This document shows, piece after piece, positions 34,504-43,628 of a stretch of 64,000 nt of DNA. Origin of the DNA: JARRPM01 sp963765545 (GTDB lineage Bacteria > Pseudomonadota > Gammaproteobacteria > Pseudomonadales > Halieaceae); assembly GCA_963765545.1 (NCBI GenBank), contig CAVXWW010000004.1, positions 1,860,001 through 1,924,000 of the forward strand, written 5' to 3'. The notes beneath the pieces are model-generated. The model had not been told where the DNA came from. It made no database searches and saw only the letters and a list, made by a program, of their open reading frames with translations. Numbering within the stretch: position 1 is the stretch's first letter; each line of letters begins with the position of its first letter. Position numbers and translations under genes: made by a program.

Positions 34504-34560
34504 GAATATGGTGGGGCATTCACTTTTTTTGACGTTTGCCGCCCGTCAGGGCAAAAAAAT
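34504..34560 (+). repeat. Direct repeat flanking echA-like gene, copy B
   Basis: GAATATGG at the left and TTGACGTTTGCCGCCCGTCA near the right, then GGGC and an A-run, match copy A at 33443-33496 in the same orientation with scattered changes. On the minus strand it lies between the DAB operon and the hydratase gene. Confidence 0.65.
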
Positions 34561-34587
34561 AAATGCGTACCCTGTTTGACCGGCCAA

Positions 34588-34878
34588 TCACTCCTTCACG
34601 GGCGCAATCTCTATATTGCAGGTTATGCTCAGTTTCATTCCAAGCGCGGCTACCTCCTCTATCAGGGTGGTGATATCCGCCTTGCTTTGCCGCAGCTCTT
34701 CGATACGATTTACCACTGCGACATCGATTTCTCCAAAGCGTTCTCGACGACTCCTGTTGTTCAGTTGGTGAAAACTGATCTTGTTGTCAACTAAAGTCAT
34801 GAGCAACTCCCTGGCGTCATCGGGAAAAAATACGCCACGAATTAACCCGTAACTCTGCTTTGCTGGTTGATCTGCCAT
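34588..34878 (-). CDS. Small protein downstream of dabA, unknown function (96 aa)
   Basis: ATG 34878 is preceded by AAGGAG with ideal spacing. The product (starting MADQPAKQSYGLIRGVFFPDD) has helical, charged sequence (LRQSKADITTLIEEVAALGMKL) and ends in a strand-like SITCNIEIAPVKE. No signal peptide or membrane segment. No family was recognised. It lies 86 bp after dabA on the same strand, so it is probably the third gene of the DAB operon; a regulatory or assembly role is inferred from position only. Confidence 0.75.
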   Translation of the reverse strand: MADQPAKQSYGLIRGVFFPDDARELLMTLVDNKISFHQLNNRSRRERFGEIDVAVVNRIEELRQSKADITTLIEEVAALGMKLSITCNIEIAPVKE

Positions 34879-34964
34879 AGTCTTCTCCTTTAAGGGTAAC
34901 TCCGAATCGAATTGATGGATGACACCGGGGTCAATCGCCGGGATCAGCAGTTCATGATCCCGGC

Positions 34965-37421
34965 TCACCGGTGTAATGCCTGCCATCTCCGATCGCGATA
35001 TGCTTCCATTTGGTCGCCATCCAGGCGCATCAGGTAAAGCCAGCGGTTTTGCACCAGCTGCCTGACGGTTTCATGGCGTGCGACTACCCTGTCGATGGCA
35101 TCCCTGGGCGCTTCAATGATCACCGTAAGGCGCAGGGGGGTGTGAAGCCAGCGCTCACCATCGTGCAGGGACTGCCAGGGCAGACCGATGCGCAGGTCGC
35201 CACCATTTCCTTCAAATACCCCTATGCGACCATCGACAACATTGTGCAGCGTTTTGTTACCGCTACCGTAACGCTTGTTATCCACAGTAGAGGCGAAGTA
35301 TTGCATGTTGATCCAGTTGGTCACGATCATCGGCGCCGTCATGATAAGTTCCAGCAGGCTGCCGTCCGCATCTTTGTGGTGATCATAATCATGGAGGAAG
35401 CTGCGGCCTCCCAGATCAACTCCGCGGGTTCTGCTGCGCGGCGCAATAATGAATGAGGCGTTGTTGGCCAGTCCCCACTCCGGGCGGGTCTGTGCCCAGT
35501 CGTCGGCACGCGCGCGCACCGCCCGCAGTAAAGCCTCGGGCTTGTGCTCCAGCCCCACCAGCCCCAGAGCGCACGCCCGCTCCCGGCGCGCCGACGCTCC
35601 CGCAGCCGCCAGCTGCGCCTTGATGCGCCGCGCATCCTCGGCATGGCTGACGGGCAGTTCGTCGAGCTCGAACAGGTGAACCTCGTCGGTGGTCGTGTTG
35701 TGAAGACCCGCCACAAAATACGTGCTGTCGGGTATCTGAATGCCGCTCTCACCAAGCTGCAGGCGCACAGCCGGCGAATTCAGCAGACCCGCCAACGCCC
35801 GGGCGTTCACCTCCCCTGTCTGGCCGCAGCAGGCACCGCAGTCCAGTCCTGCCCGTTGGGGGTTATTGCGGTTCTGACTGCCGTGACCGATCAGCAAGAC
35901 CAGGCGGGCAAACTTGTCTTTGAGGCCCATCGCACCGAGCACCTGCGCCGCTATCTTTGCCTGACCGGCAACGCCCCCCGCAGCTGCCTCGTCGAGAGTC
36001 GGCCGAACGGTCCTGGCCTGAATGTTGTCCAGACCAAGGCTGTCATCCGACCCAAATGGCGCGCTGCCCGGCAGGCTTCGCTTAACCAGCTTCCCCAGGT
36101 ATCCAAGGCCCAGTGCCTCTACCAGCGCAAAACTCGACAGCGGCACTGACTCGAAGGTGCGCCAGCCAAGCATGCCGTGCAAACGGCGGGTTCTGTCCCT
36201 GGTGATCCCGGCATCCAGCGTGGGGTCCCCGGCACTATCGGTGATATCCAGAGCCGGAGCCAGCAGCCCAGGCAGCTGGGGCCGCCTGGCAGCCGTGCCC
36301 AGCGGGGCGTAACTGACAGGCAGGCCAAAAAACCCGGCAAATCCCAACGTCTGTATATCGAACGATTCCGCTTCGAGGTGGCGGCGCAAGACCTCGGAGC
36401 GCACATCGATACAAAATGCGGCCTGCACGGCAGGCTGGCTGATCACCTCGACCGCTGGAGTCGACAGCAAACGATCGCGGAGGCTGCGCTGGTAACTGGC
36501 CTCCTGCGCGCGCAGCCAGACATGGAGTACCTGCGTTGAAGAGTCGTCGATGCGCTGGTTCTGCTGCTGCCAGCGAGCTTGCCAGCCCGACCAGGGCGAG
36601 TCCGCGCTTCGCCTGCCGTCATCGAGCAGACTTTCCCAGCTCAGGCGTATCGCGAGCAGATCCACCAGGGTCTGATCGTCTCCACCGTCCAGGCGCGCCT
36701 GCCAGCGCAGATAGGCGCACCAGGCGGCCCAGCCACTCACCCTCATCAGAACAGCCTGCAGATAAGTGGTCCAATCGCGAGCGGGTACTTCAAGCCCCGC
36801 GAGTGATTCAGCGATCTGTTGAACGGGGTCCGGGGCCAGGGTGCCGGCACGTACTGGAATATAGGGCGCCTGCATCAACAGCGGGACACTGTGATCCGCC
36901 ATCAGGCTTTTGCGCCAACTCGCATACAGGCGGCCTGTCTGGTCCGGGTGCCAGTGGGCCTGATCGCGATCAAAGTACGCGGCACAGAACTGCGACACCT
37001 GATGGGTAATGCTATCGCACCAGGACGGCTCCCGCTGTAGATCACGCTGGCGATCGAGCAGGTCGCTGAGCAGTGGCCGCGGGATTGGCGCTGGATACTC
37101 CATATCCAGGGCCGCGATGAGGCGCTCTCTAGTCAGCCCGGTGCCGCTTTCAATAAGGGCCTGCTGCAGATCAACCGCGGTAATCTCACCACGGCGCCAG
37201 GCTTCACGATAGTGCTCAAGTGGCAGGGTCAAGGGTGAGCCGGCGACGGTCGACAGCGCCGCCGCCGCCTCCTCAAAGGTTTGCTGGATGCGCCCCCAGT
37301 AAGGGTTGACCGCAATCATGCGATCCAGCGGCCAGCTGGGTGCGATCGTGTCGATAGCCGATGCAATCGCATTGTGCAGGGCATGATCGTCATCAATCTT
37401 CAGGGTGACGGGAGCATTCAC
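34965..37421 (-). CDS. dabA: DabA, zinc-binding subunit of DAB inorganic carbon pump (818 aa)
   Basis: A DUF2309/UPF0753 protein, the carbonic-anhydrase-like subunit of DAB complexes, which hydrate CO2 vectorially to bicarbonate in the cytosol. The expected zinc site is visible: C337 and D339 (AAFCIDVRSE), H513 (LIGHGSQNRNN) and C528 (LDCGACCGQ). The 15-residue H-C spacing is as in characterised DabA. The start is GTG at 37421, seven bases after AAGGAG, overlapping the dabB stop (GTGA). Partner DabB is directly upstream. No RuBisCO gene is in the window, so it may serve anaplerotic CO2 supply or pH homeostasis. Confidence 0.93.
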   Translation of the reverse strand: MNAPVTLKIDDDHALHNAIASAIDTIAPSWPLDRMIAVNPYWGRIQQTFEEAAAALSTVAGSPLTLPLEHYREAWRRGEITAVDLQQALIESGTGLTRERLIAALDMEYPAPIPRPLLSDLLDRQRDLQREPSWCDSITHQVSQFCAAYFDRDQAHWHPDQTGRLYASWRKSLMADHSVPLLMQAPYIPVRAGTLAPDPVQQIAESLAGLEVPARDWTTYLQAVLMRVSGWAAWCAYLRWQARLDGGDDQTLVDLLAIRLSWESLLDDGRRSADSPWSGWQARWQQQNQRIDDSSTQVLHVWLRAQEASYQRSLRDRLLSTPAVEVISQPAVQAAFCIDVRSEVLRRHLEAESFDIQTLGFAGFFGLPVSYAPLGTAARRPQLPGLLAPALDITDSAGDPTLDAGITRDRTRRLHGMLGWRTFESVPLSSFALVEALGLGYLGKLVKRSLPGSAPFGSDDSLGLDNIQARTVRPTLDEAAAGGVAGQAKIAAQVLGAMGLKDKFARLVLLIGHGSQNRNNPQRAGLDCGACCGQTGEVNARALAGLLNSPAVRLQLGESGIQIPDSTYFVAGLHNTTTDEVHLFELDELPVSHAEDARRIKAQLAAAGASARRERACALGLVGLEHKPEALLRAVRARADDWAQTRPEWGLANNASFIIAPRSRTRGVDLGGRSFLHDYDHHKDADGSLLELIMTAPMIVTNWINMQYFASTVDNKRYGSGNKTLHNVVDGRIGVFEGNGGDLRIGLPWQSLHDGERWLHTPLRLTVIIEAPRDAIDRVVARHETVRQLVQNRWLYLMRLDGDQMEAYRDRRWQALHR

Positions 37422-38974
37422 GATACTTCTCCTTGCAGTGCGGGATTCCGGTTAGCCAGGGTCTGGGCTTGAATGGGACTTAACTTGACCGGCCAGATTT
37501 TGAAGGTAAACCGAGTAAAGGTTTCATCGAGATAGAAACCGCAGTAGGCCCAGGGGTAAAGGGCCCTGGCAAAGCGGCCATCGGGATAACAGCGCAGCCA
37601 CACCTGGCTACCATAGAGGACGCCGAAGCACAGCACGACCCAGGCCACCAGCGGCGAGGCCGGGTGCGCCGCTGGCGGGGCGAGTCCTGCGAACAGCAGG
37701 TGCCACAGCAGGTACAGTTGCGTCAGCGCAAGCACCTGCAACACGCCCCGGATCAGCAGACCGGGCGCATAGCCTGGCTCCAGCCAGAGCAGGGAGGCCA
37801 GGCCAAGGGCAACAATCAACAGGGCCACAGGGGGCACGGCCAGCCCGGGCAGGAACAGCTCCCAGGCGGAGGCGGACGCGACCACCAATACCGCCCCCAC
37901 GGCGACGGCACCCAGGTACCACAGCGGCGACCGCACGGCCCGACCGGGCGCCGTGAAATCATTCATACGCGCCAGGCGCACCGTCTCGCCGGCACCGAGG
38001 AAGGCGTGAGCCTTGTAGAGTGAATGGGCAACGAGATGGAGAAGCGCCAGTTCGTAGAGACCGAGGCCTATCTCCATCAACATGAAGCCCATCTGGGCGC
38101 AGGTCGACCATGCCAGACGCACCTTGATGCTGATGCGGGTAAGCATCACCAACCCGGCGAGCACCGCGGTGAGACTGCCTACCACCACCAGCGCAACCTG
38201 GGCAGCCGGCGCCAGGGCTATCAGTTCCGCCAGACGGATCAGGACCAGCCCACCGATATTCACAATACCGGCGTGCAGCAGGGCGGACACCGGCGTGGGC
38301 GCCTCCATCACCTGAATGAGCCAGCCGTGCAGGGGTAACTGGGCGGTTTTGAGGATGGCGGCCAGGGCAAACAGCAGCGCTGCTGCGTGTAGCGGCGCCG
38401 GCAGGCTGTCCACAGAAGAGAGGTACGCGTTCAGGCCATCCAGCGTCAGGGAACCTGTTGACTGATATACCAGCCACAAGGCCATCACCAGGCATAACTC
38501 CGCCAGGCGGCTGACCAGGAACTTCTTATGCGCAACGACCTGGGCCGCCTTGCGCTCCCGGTAGAAAGTGAGCAGGTGGTGCAAACCCAGACTGGTGCCG
38601 GTCCAGGCCAGCACGATAACCAGCAGGTGTCGGCTGACAACCAGTATCCCTGCGGCTGCGAGAGTGAACAACATGGCGCGCACGAACCGCACCTGACCCG
38701 GCTCTCCATTCAGGTACCGCGAGGAATAGTTGATAATGACCCAGCCGAGCACGGCGACCAGCAGAGCCACTGTCAGCCCCACTGAATCTATCGCCAGCGG
38801 CGCGAACCGCAGCCAGGCCCAAGCTCCCAGCGCGGAAAAGAGTGTCGCCAGCAGAGCTGCGGCGGCAGTGAGTTGTGCAATCTTCCAATGATGCCGTGGC
38901 TGGCCGCAAACCAGCAGGCAACCAACGGCATATATAGCCGGTAACAGCCATGCTCCGAAGAACTCCATCACCAT
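37418..38974 (-). CDS. dabB: DabB, NuoL-like membrane subunit of DAB inorganic carbon pump (518 aa)
   Basis: A polytopic membrane protein of the proton-conducting NADH dehydrogenase subunit 5 (NuoL/MrpA) family. It contains typical stretches such as KTAQLPLHGWLIQVMEAPTPVSALLHAGIVNIGG, then RISIKVRLAWSTCAQMGFMLMEIGLGLYELALLHLVAHSLYKAHAFLGAG. In DAB systems it couples ion flow to DabA. Start is 38974 or 38968; both follow a purine-rich GGGGG block. It overlaps dabA by four bases. It diverges from the LysR gene at 39091 across a short regulatory region. Confidence 0.92.
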   Translation of the reverse strand: MVMEFFGAWLLPAIYAVGCLLVCGQPRHHWKIAQLTAAAALLATLFSALGAWAWLRFAPLAIDSVGLTVALLVAVLGWVIINYSSRYLNGEPGQVRFVRAMLFTLAAAGILVVSRHLLVIVLAWTGTSLGLHHLLTFYRERKAAQVVAHKKFLVSRLAELCLVMALWLVYQSTGSLTLDGLNAYLSSVDSLPAPLHAAALLFALAAILKTAQLPLHGWLIQVMEAPTPVSALLHAGIVNIGGLVLIRLAELIALAPAAQVALVVVGSLTAVLAGLVMLTRISIKVRLAWSTCAQMGFMLMEIGLGLYELALLHLVAHSLYKAHAFLGAGETVRLARMNDFTAPGRAVRSPLWYLGAVAVGAVLVVASASAWELFLPGLAVPPVALLIVALGLASLLWLEPGYAPGLLIRGVLQVLALTQLYLLWHLLFAGLAPPAAHPASPLVAWVVLCFGVLYGSQVWLRCYPDGRFARALYPWAYCGFYLDETFTRFTFKIWPVKLSPIQAQTLANRNPALQGEVS

Positions 38975-39011
38975 GCGCCCCCTTTCGCGTCCGGTGTCAC
39001 TGAATCCAGGT

Positions 39012-39072
39012 AGAACGATATTGAGGCGAAATATCACTTTTGTATAATATATAGTTTGTATACTATCGTTCT
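39012..39072. promoter_or_regulatory. Divergent dabB/lysR control region
   Basis: AGAACGATA (39012-39020) and TATCGTTCT (39064-39072) form a 9-bp perfect inverted repeat with a 43-base centre. Inside lie ATAGTTTGTATACTAT (39051-39066, inverted ATAGT...ACTAT, LysR T-N11-A-like) and a plus-strand promoter candidate TTGAGG-N16-TATAAT (39021-39048). The arrangement fits LysR binding that controls both directions. Confidence 0.6.
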
Positions 39073-39090
39073 TTTTTTAAGAACGTTAAG

Positions 39091-40005
39091 ATGAGGCAAC
39101 TCAACTACCACCACCTTTTTTATTTCTGGATGGTCGCCAAGGAGGGCAACCTCACGCGCGCAGCCAAGCAACTGCATGTATCGCAGTCCGCACTGTCATC
39201 ACAGATCCGCCAGCTGCAGGATCAACTCGGACACGAACTCTTTACCCGCGATGGCCGCTCACTAAGGCTCACCGAAGTGGGCCATCTGGTGCTCGAGTAT
39301 GCCGAGAGTATTTTCAGTCTCGGCAGTGAACTGCTGGCTTTGACCGAGAGCGGTGAACTGCAACGCCTGCAGCGCCTGCGCATCGGTTCAGTGGCAACCC
39401 TGTCGCGCAACTTCCAGGAGAATTTTCTGCGCCCGGTGATCGGTGAGGCAGAGGTGAGGCTGGTGATACGCTCGGCTAGCCTCGAGGAACTACTGGAACA
39501 GCTGCGGGTACACAAACTGGACCTGATTCTCTCCAACCGCGCCGTGGCGGCTGACACATCGACGCCCTGGCGCTGCCAGCAAATTGCAGAGCAGAGCGTT
39601 TGTATCGTCGGGCCTCCCGGCAAACTGGCGAAGGAGTTTCGCTTCCCTCAGGATCTTGAGCGGCTCCCGCTGCTACTGCCGGGACCGAGCAGCGACATCC
39701 GCAGCCAGTTTGACCTGCTCTGCGAGGAACACGGCATTGAAATCGACCCCTACGCCGAGGTGGACGACATGGCCATGCTGCGTCTGCTGGCGCGCGATTC
39801 CGGGGGGCTGGCAATAGTGCCAGAGGTCGTGGTGCAGGATGAACTGGGCAGCGGAATATTGCAGAAGTACTGTGTGCTACAGAACGTGGCCGAACGTTTT
39901 TACGCAATCACCGCAAAGCGTCACTTTGAACTCGTGGCGCTCAAGATCCTGTTGGAAAAATCACAGGAAAGCCTACAGTTTTCCGGAGGACAAACCTTAA
40001 AGTAA
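39091..40005 (+). CDS. LysR family regulator, NhaR-like (304 aa)
   Basis: The N-terminal winged helix (LNYHHLFYFWMVAKEGNLTRAAKQLHVSQSALSSQIRQLQDQLG...LFTRDGRSLRLTEVG) is closest in style to NhaR, the Na+/H+-responsive LysR activator. A substrate-binding domain follows. It is divergent from dabB with the operator region between them, so it is the likely activator of the DAB operon. The effector could be pH, Na+ or inorganic carbon; the sequence does not tell. Confidence 0.92.
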   Translation: MRQLNYHHLFYFWMVAKEGNLTRAAKQLHVSQSALSSQIRQLQDQLGHELFTRDGRSLRLTEVGHLVLEYAESIFSLGSELLALTESGELQRLQRLRIGSVATLSRNFQENFLRPVIGEAEVRLVIRSASLEELLEQLRVHKLDLILSNRAVAADTSTPWRCQQIAEQSVCIVGPPGKLAKEFRFPQDLERLPLLLPGPSSDIRSQFDLLCEEHGIEIDPYAEVDDMAMLRLLARDSGGLAIVPEVVVQDELGSGILQKYCVLQNVAERFYAITAKRHFELVALKILLEKSQESLQFSGGQTLK

Positions 40006-40082
40006 CTGGCGCAGTTTGCTGACATTGGGGATTGCGGGAGAAGGACAAGGAGAGCGCAATGAGCCAAAATCGTCCTGTGCGC

Positions 40083-41366
40083 TCAGCACCCTCCCCGCGC
40101 AACGATCGCGGCAACGCATTTCAGTACTTCAGCCTGATAGCGCTTCCCCCGCTCATTCAGGATGTCCAGCACGTGCAGAGAGGTGGGCACGAACGCAAAA
40201 CTGATTTCCAGCTGTGGGTGCCACTGAAATATGGACCCACCAAAGCCCATCCAGCCATAATACCCCTCCCTGCCAATGGTGAAGTCACGCTCAAGCCGGC
40301 TGCTGCCTGGCCCGCAGGGGGTGAAGCTGTCCACGCCGCCCTGGGTAAATCGGGTAGTCATTATACCGCCCATATCCGCCTTCAGCGGGTCTGCATGCAG
40401 TGCTGACCAGGCATGCCCGCTCAGATACTCCCTGCCTTCCCAGTTGCCACCGGCCGCCACCATGGCCCCCACCTTCGCCAGCCCCCTGGCGGAACAGGTG
40501 GCGTTGGCGGAGGGGGTTTCGCCCCGGGCAAATCCCGGCTCATTGAAAAAGTCCATAGCTCCGAAACCGACAAAAGGCGATGGGGCTGATGATTTTCTCG
40601 CCTTGAGTATGCCGGGGACAATCCTGGCAAGTCTGCCGATTATCTGGAAGATATTGTGCACGATGCGTCGGCCCAGGAATTTCGGCTTCAGGCTCTGAAG
40701 GAACTGAAAGCCAAGGCCCAGGAGCGAGACTTTGGCGATGCGCCCCATGTCCTGCTCTTTAACGCCAATTACCACATCCGCGGCCAACGGCTGGCTGATG
40801 TCTTCCCGGAGAAACTCGCCGATAGTGCGGCCCTTGGGATCAACACGCCGGAACACCTCGTTAACAATCCAGCCCCGGGTGAGGGCGTGGTATTCCCTCT
40901 TGCCGATACTCTCGTCGCGATAGGATTGCGCATGCCCCTCAATGAGGCGGCCTACTGCATTGGCCTTGATATTGTCGGTGAACAAATCTTCCATATCGAG
41001 GGACGTATCAAAGTTGGCGAGCCCGGCTTCATGGCGCATCAGGTCGGCAACCGTCAGCCCCTCCTTGCCATTGGCGCCAAACTCAGGCCAGTACTCGGTG
41101 ATTCTGGCGTCATAGTGCAACAAGCCTTTACTGACCAGCGCGGCCATTGCGATGGCCTCGAGGCTTTTGCCGCTGCTGAATACATTCACCAGGGAGTCAG
41201 CGCTGAAGCTGCCATCACCTGTCGACGACGCCCATAAATCCACGACCTTTTCGCCGCGATGGTATACGCAGAGCTGGGTATTTTCCTCCGCCATGGTGTG
41301 CATCTGCTGCTCGTATAGCTGCCTGACTGACTCAAACCCTGGTGCGACAGTTCCATTACACTGCAT
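40083..41366 (-). CDS. Serine beta-lactamase-like esterase (427 aa)
   Basis: A class C beta-lactamase/EstB-like hydrolase. The Ser-x-x-Lys motif is within NVFSSGKSLEAIAM; a tyrosine motif region is YHALTRGWIVNEVF; the C-terminal GWMGFGGSIFQWHPQLEISFAFVPT is typical. There is no signal peptide, suggesting a cytosolic esterase or carboxylesterase rather than antibiotic resistance. It converges with the lysR gene. No strong ribosome-binding site. Confidence 0.88.
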   Translation of the reverse strand: MQCNGTVAPGFESVRQLYEQQMHTMAEENTQLCVYHRGEKVVDLWASSTGDGSFSADSLVNVFSSGKSLEAIAMAALVSKGLLHYDARITEYWPEFGANGKEGLTVADLMRHEAGLANFDTSLDMEDLFTDNIKANAVGRLIEGHAQSYRDESIGKREYHALTRGWIVNEVFRRVDPKGRTIGEFLREDISQPLAADVVIGVKEQDMGRIAKVSLLGLGFQFLQSLKPKFLGRRIVHNIFQIIGRLARIVPGILKARKSSAPSPFVGFGAMDFFNEPGFARGETPSANATCSARGLAKVGAMVAAGGNWEGREYLSGHAWSALHADPLKADMGGIMTTRFTQGGVDSFTPCGPGSSRLERDFTIGREGYYGWMGFGGSIFQWHPQLEISFAFVPTSLHVLDILNERGKRYQAEVLKCVAAIVARGGC

Positions 41367-41556
41367 ATACTTTCTCGTTCCTCATTTTATTGGCAGCCTC
41401 GCAAGCCCCGTGCGGAGCCAAACCGTGGAGTATACGTCAGTTGCTATCTTCGCCTGGAAAGGCCCCTATACCGCTGTGTATGCCAACCTGAACAGGGGGC
41501 AGTCAAAGAGGGACGGGGCACGGGTGATATAGGGCTGACGCTAGCGCGCGGCCGTA

Positions 41557-43170
41557 TTACTTCGCCTTGGTCTTCGCCTTGGCCTTCGTCTTTGCTTTAG
41601 GCTTCGCTTTAGGTTTGGCTTTTACCTTTGATTTTACTTTTGCAGCCTTTTTCAGGGCAGCTGGTTTACTTGCTTTGGCGGTCGGCTTACGCTTTTTCGC
41701 CGCTGCTTTGGCCGGCGTTTTGGCGGGCGCCTCCACCAGTTCGCGACTGCGCTGCAGAAGCTCAACATGGGCGGCCTGCATATACCTGGCCAGATCAGCG
41801 ATATCCGGCATTACCCGATGACAACCAATCAGCCCAAAATCCAACCAGCCGTTATAGCTCTGCAAAGTGATATTCAGTGCCATGCCGTGATATGGAATTG
41901 ACACCGGGTAGGTGCTGATTTGTTTCGCCCCGGCAAAGTACAAGCTGATGTTGGGACCCGGTACGTTTGATATCACAACGTTAGCAAATGCCGGCATGGA
42001 ATTCGCCAGCCGCGAACGGGCAAAGATATTAGCCAATGCGCTGAACAGCCACGGCGCGCCGATTGACGGAAAATCGGTCGGTAGCAAGGTCTTCATCTCA
42101 TTGACCGCAGTCTTCACACCTTCGCTGGATGCGCGTATCGCGTGCAGCCGTTCAATCGGGTCCTTGACGGTGCTGGCCAGACTCATGCGCGCCATAGATA
42201 CCTGATTGGTCATATCAGTATTGCCCTCTGGGCGAAGACTGACAGGTACGGCAGCCAACAGTGAGCTGGTCGGAGTGCAATCCATGTCTTTCAGGTAGCG
42301 CATCATTCCCGCTGACGAAATCCCCATAACCACATCGTTCAGGCTGACCTTGTTAATCGCGGTGATTTCCTTGACCTCGGCAATAGGGATCGAGAAACGG
42401 GCGTAGCTGCGCTGGTTGGTTATTGCTACGTTGAGCGGTGTGCGCGGGGCAAGCCAGCGCGTCTTTTCAGTGGCGGTTTGAATATCGTCAGCAACTTTTG
42501 CCGGGCGAATGGCCCGGCGCGCGGTTGCCACCAGGCCGGGAAGCGTTTTCACCAGCTTTACGGTCTGAAGCAGGTTGTGTTTCAACCCGGAGCTGGCAAG
42601 CTCGGCGATTCCGAAATGCTCACCCGGGCTAGGGCGGCGCATCCTGGGGGGGCGCACAGCGCGTGGCTCTGGCGTGGTGTCCATGATGGCCTGCATCAGT
42701 ACCTGGCCACCCATACCATCAAGCCCTGCGTGATGAAACTTGCTGTAGACGCCAACGTAACGCGTTCCCCTGGGTGCGTCAGACGGTGTGGGCAGGCCAT
42801 CGAGCACGTACATTTCCCACAGGGGGCGGGATCGATCGAGCAAGCTGGAGTGTATTCGCGATACCAGGCGGTCTACCTGCGCCCGCGAAGCCGGTGGCGG
42901 TACGATCACGTGGCGGATGTGGTGTTCGATATCCAGATCTTCATCAATAACCCACACCGGATTGGCAAGATCGAAGGGCATGTTGACCAGCTTGCGCTGA
43001 AAAATAGGCGCCAGGTGCAGGCGGTTTTGAATGTGCTTGCACACGTCCGCAACAAAATCGCCTTTGTACTCCGGTGGCAACTCATACATGCTCAGGCCGC
43101 CTACATGCAAAGGCGTCTCCGGCGTTTCCAAATGCAGGAACGCCGCGTCCAACCCGCTTAAATGATCCAT
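41557..43170 (-). CDS. Wax ester synthase/acyl-CoA:diacylglycerol acyltransferase with basic tail (537 aa)
   Basis: WS/DGAT family: it starts MDHLSGLDAAFLHLETPETPLHVGG, with catalytic HHAGLDG (H146, H147, D151, G152) and the PLW motif (DRSRPLWEMYVLDG). The C-terminal WES-acyltransferase-like part (NVVISNVPGPNISLYFAG) is also present. It makes wax esters or triacylglycerol from acyl-CoA. ATG 43170 has GGAG at good spacing. Unusual is the last ~60 residues: Ala/Lys/Pro repeats (AKTPAKAAAKKRK ... KAKPKAKPKAKTKAK), like histone H1 or PhaF tails. Confidence 0.92.
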   Translation of the reverse strand: MDHLSGLDAAFLHLETPETPLHVGGLSMYELPPEYKGDFVADVCKHIQNRLHLAPIFQRKLVNMPFDLANPVWVIDEDLDIEHHIRHVIVPPPASRAQVDRLVSRIHSSLLDRSRPLWEMYVLDGLPTPSDAPRGTRYVGVYSKFHHAGLDGMGGQVLMQAIMDTTPEPRAVRPPRMRRPSPGEHFGIAELASSGLKHNLLQTVKLVKTLPGLVATARRAIRPAKVADDIQTATEKTRWLAPRTPLNVAITNQRSYARFSIPIAEVKEITAINKVSLNDVVMGISSAGMMRYLKDMDCTPTSSLLAAVPVSLRPEGNTDMTNQVSMARMSLASTVKDPIERLHAIRASSEGVKTAVNEMKTLLPTDFPSIGAPWLFSALANIFARSRLANSMPAFANVVISNVPGPNISLYFAGAKQISTYPVSIPYHGMALNITLQSYNGWLDFGLIGCHRVMPDIADLARYMQAAHVELLQRSRELVEAPAKTPAKAAAKKRKPTAKASKPAALKKAAKVKSKVKAKPKAKPKAKTKAKAKTKAK

Positions 43171-43380
43171 GCTTTTCTCCGTCGGTGTCAATTTGGGAAG
43201 TATACGCGTTACTGCCTGGTGAAGTCTCACGCAGATACATTTATGTGGGCAGGGCTACCTGTTCCTTTCGGATAATTGGAGTTTGCCAAACAATCCGGTT
43301 TCCGCGAAAGTTTTTAAGACCGACGCTGTGGTTGCGAAGCGGCTATAGTGAGTGAACATCCCAGTCCACACGCATGAGAA

Positions 43381-43581
43381 TTTCGCTACCGCAGCCGGCG
43401 CTCGTTTATGCAGATTATCGGCAAGCCAGGCATACTGGGGCCCCACGATTTCAAGCTGGCGGCACTGGACAAGACCACCGCCTAACCGATGGAAACATGT
43501 TTCTATCCGGGTGACCCCAGGCTGGTACTTGCATTACCATTACCGACAGTTACCGCGCTGCTCGACAGCCGTCTCACATGA
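43381..43581 (+). pseudogene. C-terminal remnant of a membrane DUF1330-like gene
   Basis: Read from 43381 the frame gives FRYRSRRSFMQIIGKPG...HDFKLAALDKTTA, then TAA (43483-43485), then PMETCFYPGDPRLVLALPLP and a stop at 43581. This aligns with the 2077-2715 product (FRYRSRRAFLEIVTNPAFM...HFKTAALEKTIAYPIETDLYLGDPRLLLGL). The tyrosine codon TAC has become TAA, and everything upstream of the FRYRS motif is gone. It lies just before an intact GST gene. Confidence 0.85.
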
Positions 43582-43628
43582 GGCACCGCGCCGGCTCGGC
43601 AGGCAAATGAAGCTTACAGGAGTAAAAC

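Noticed and set aside
33443..34560. CRISPR or integron attC array
   Set aside because: Only two copies about 1 kb apart, no regular spacers, no cas or integrase gene nearby.
40083..41366. Antibiotic-resistance beta-lactamase
   Set aside because: No signal peptide and EstB-like sequence; an esterase is more likely.
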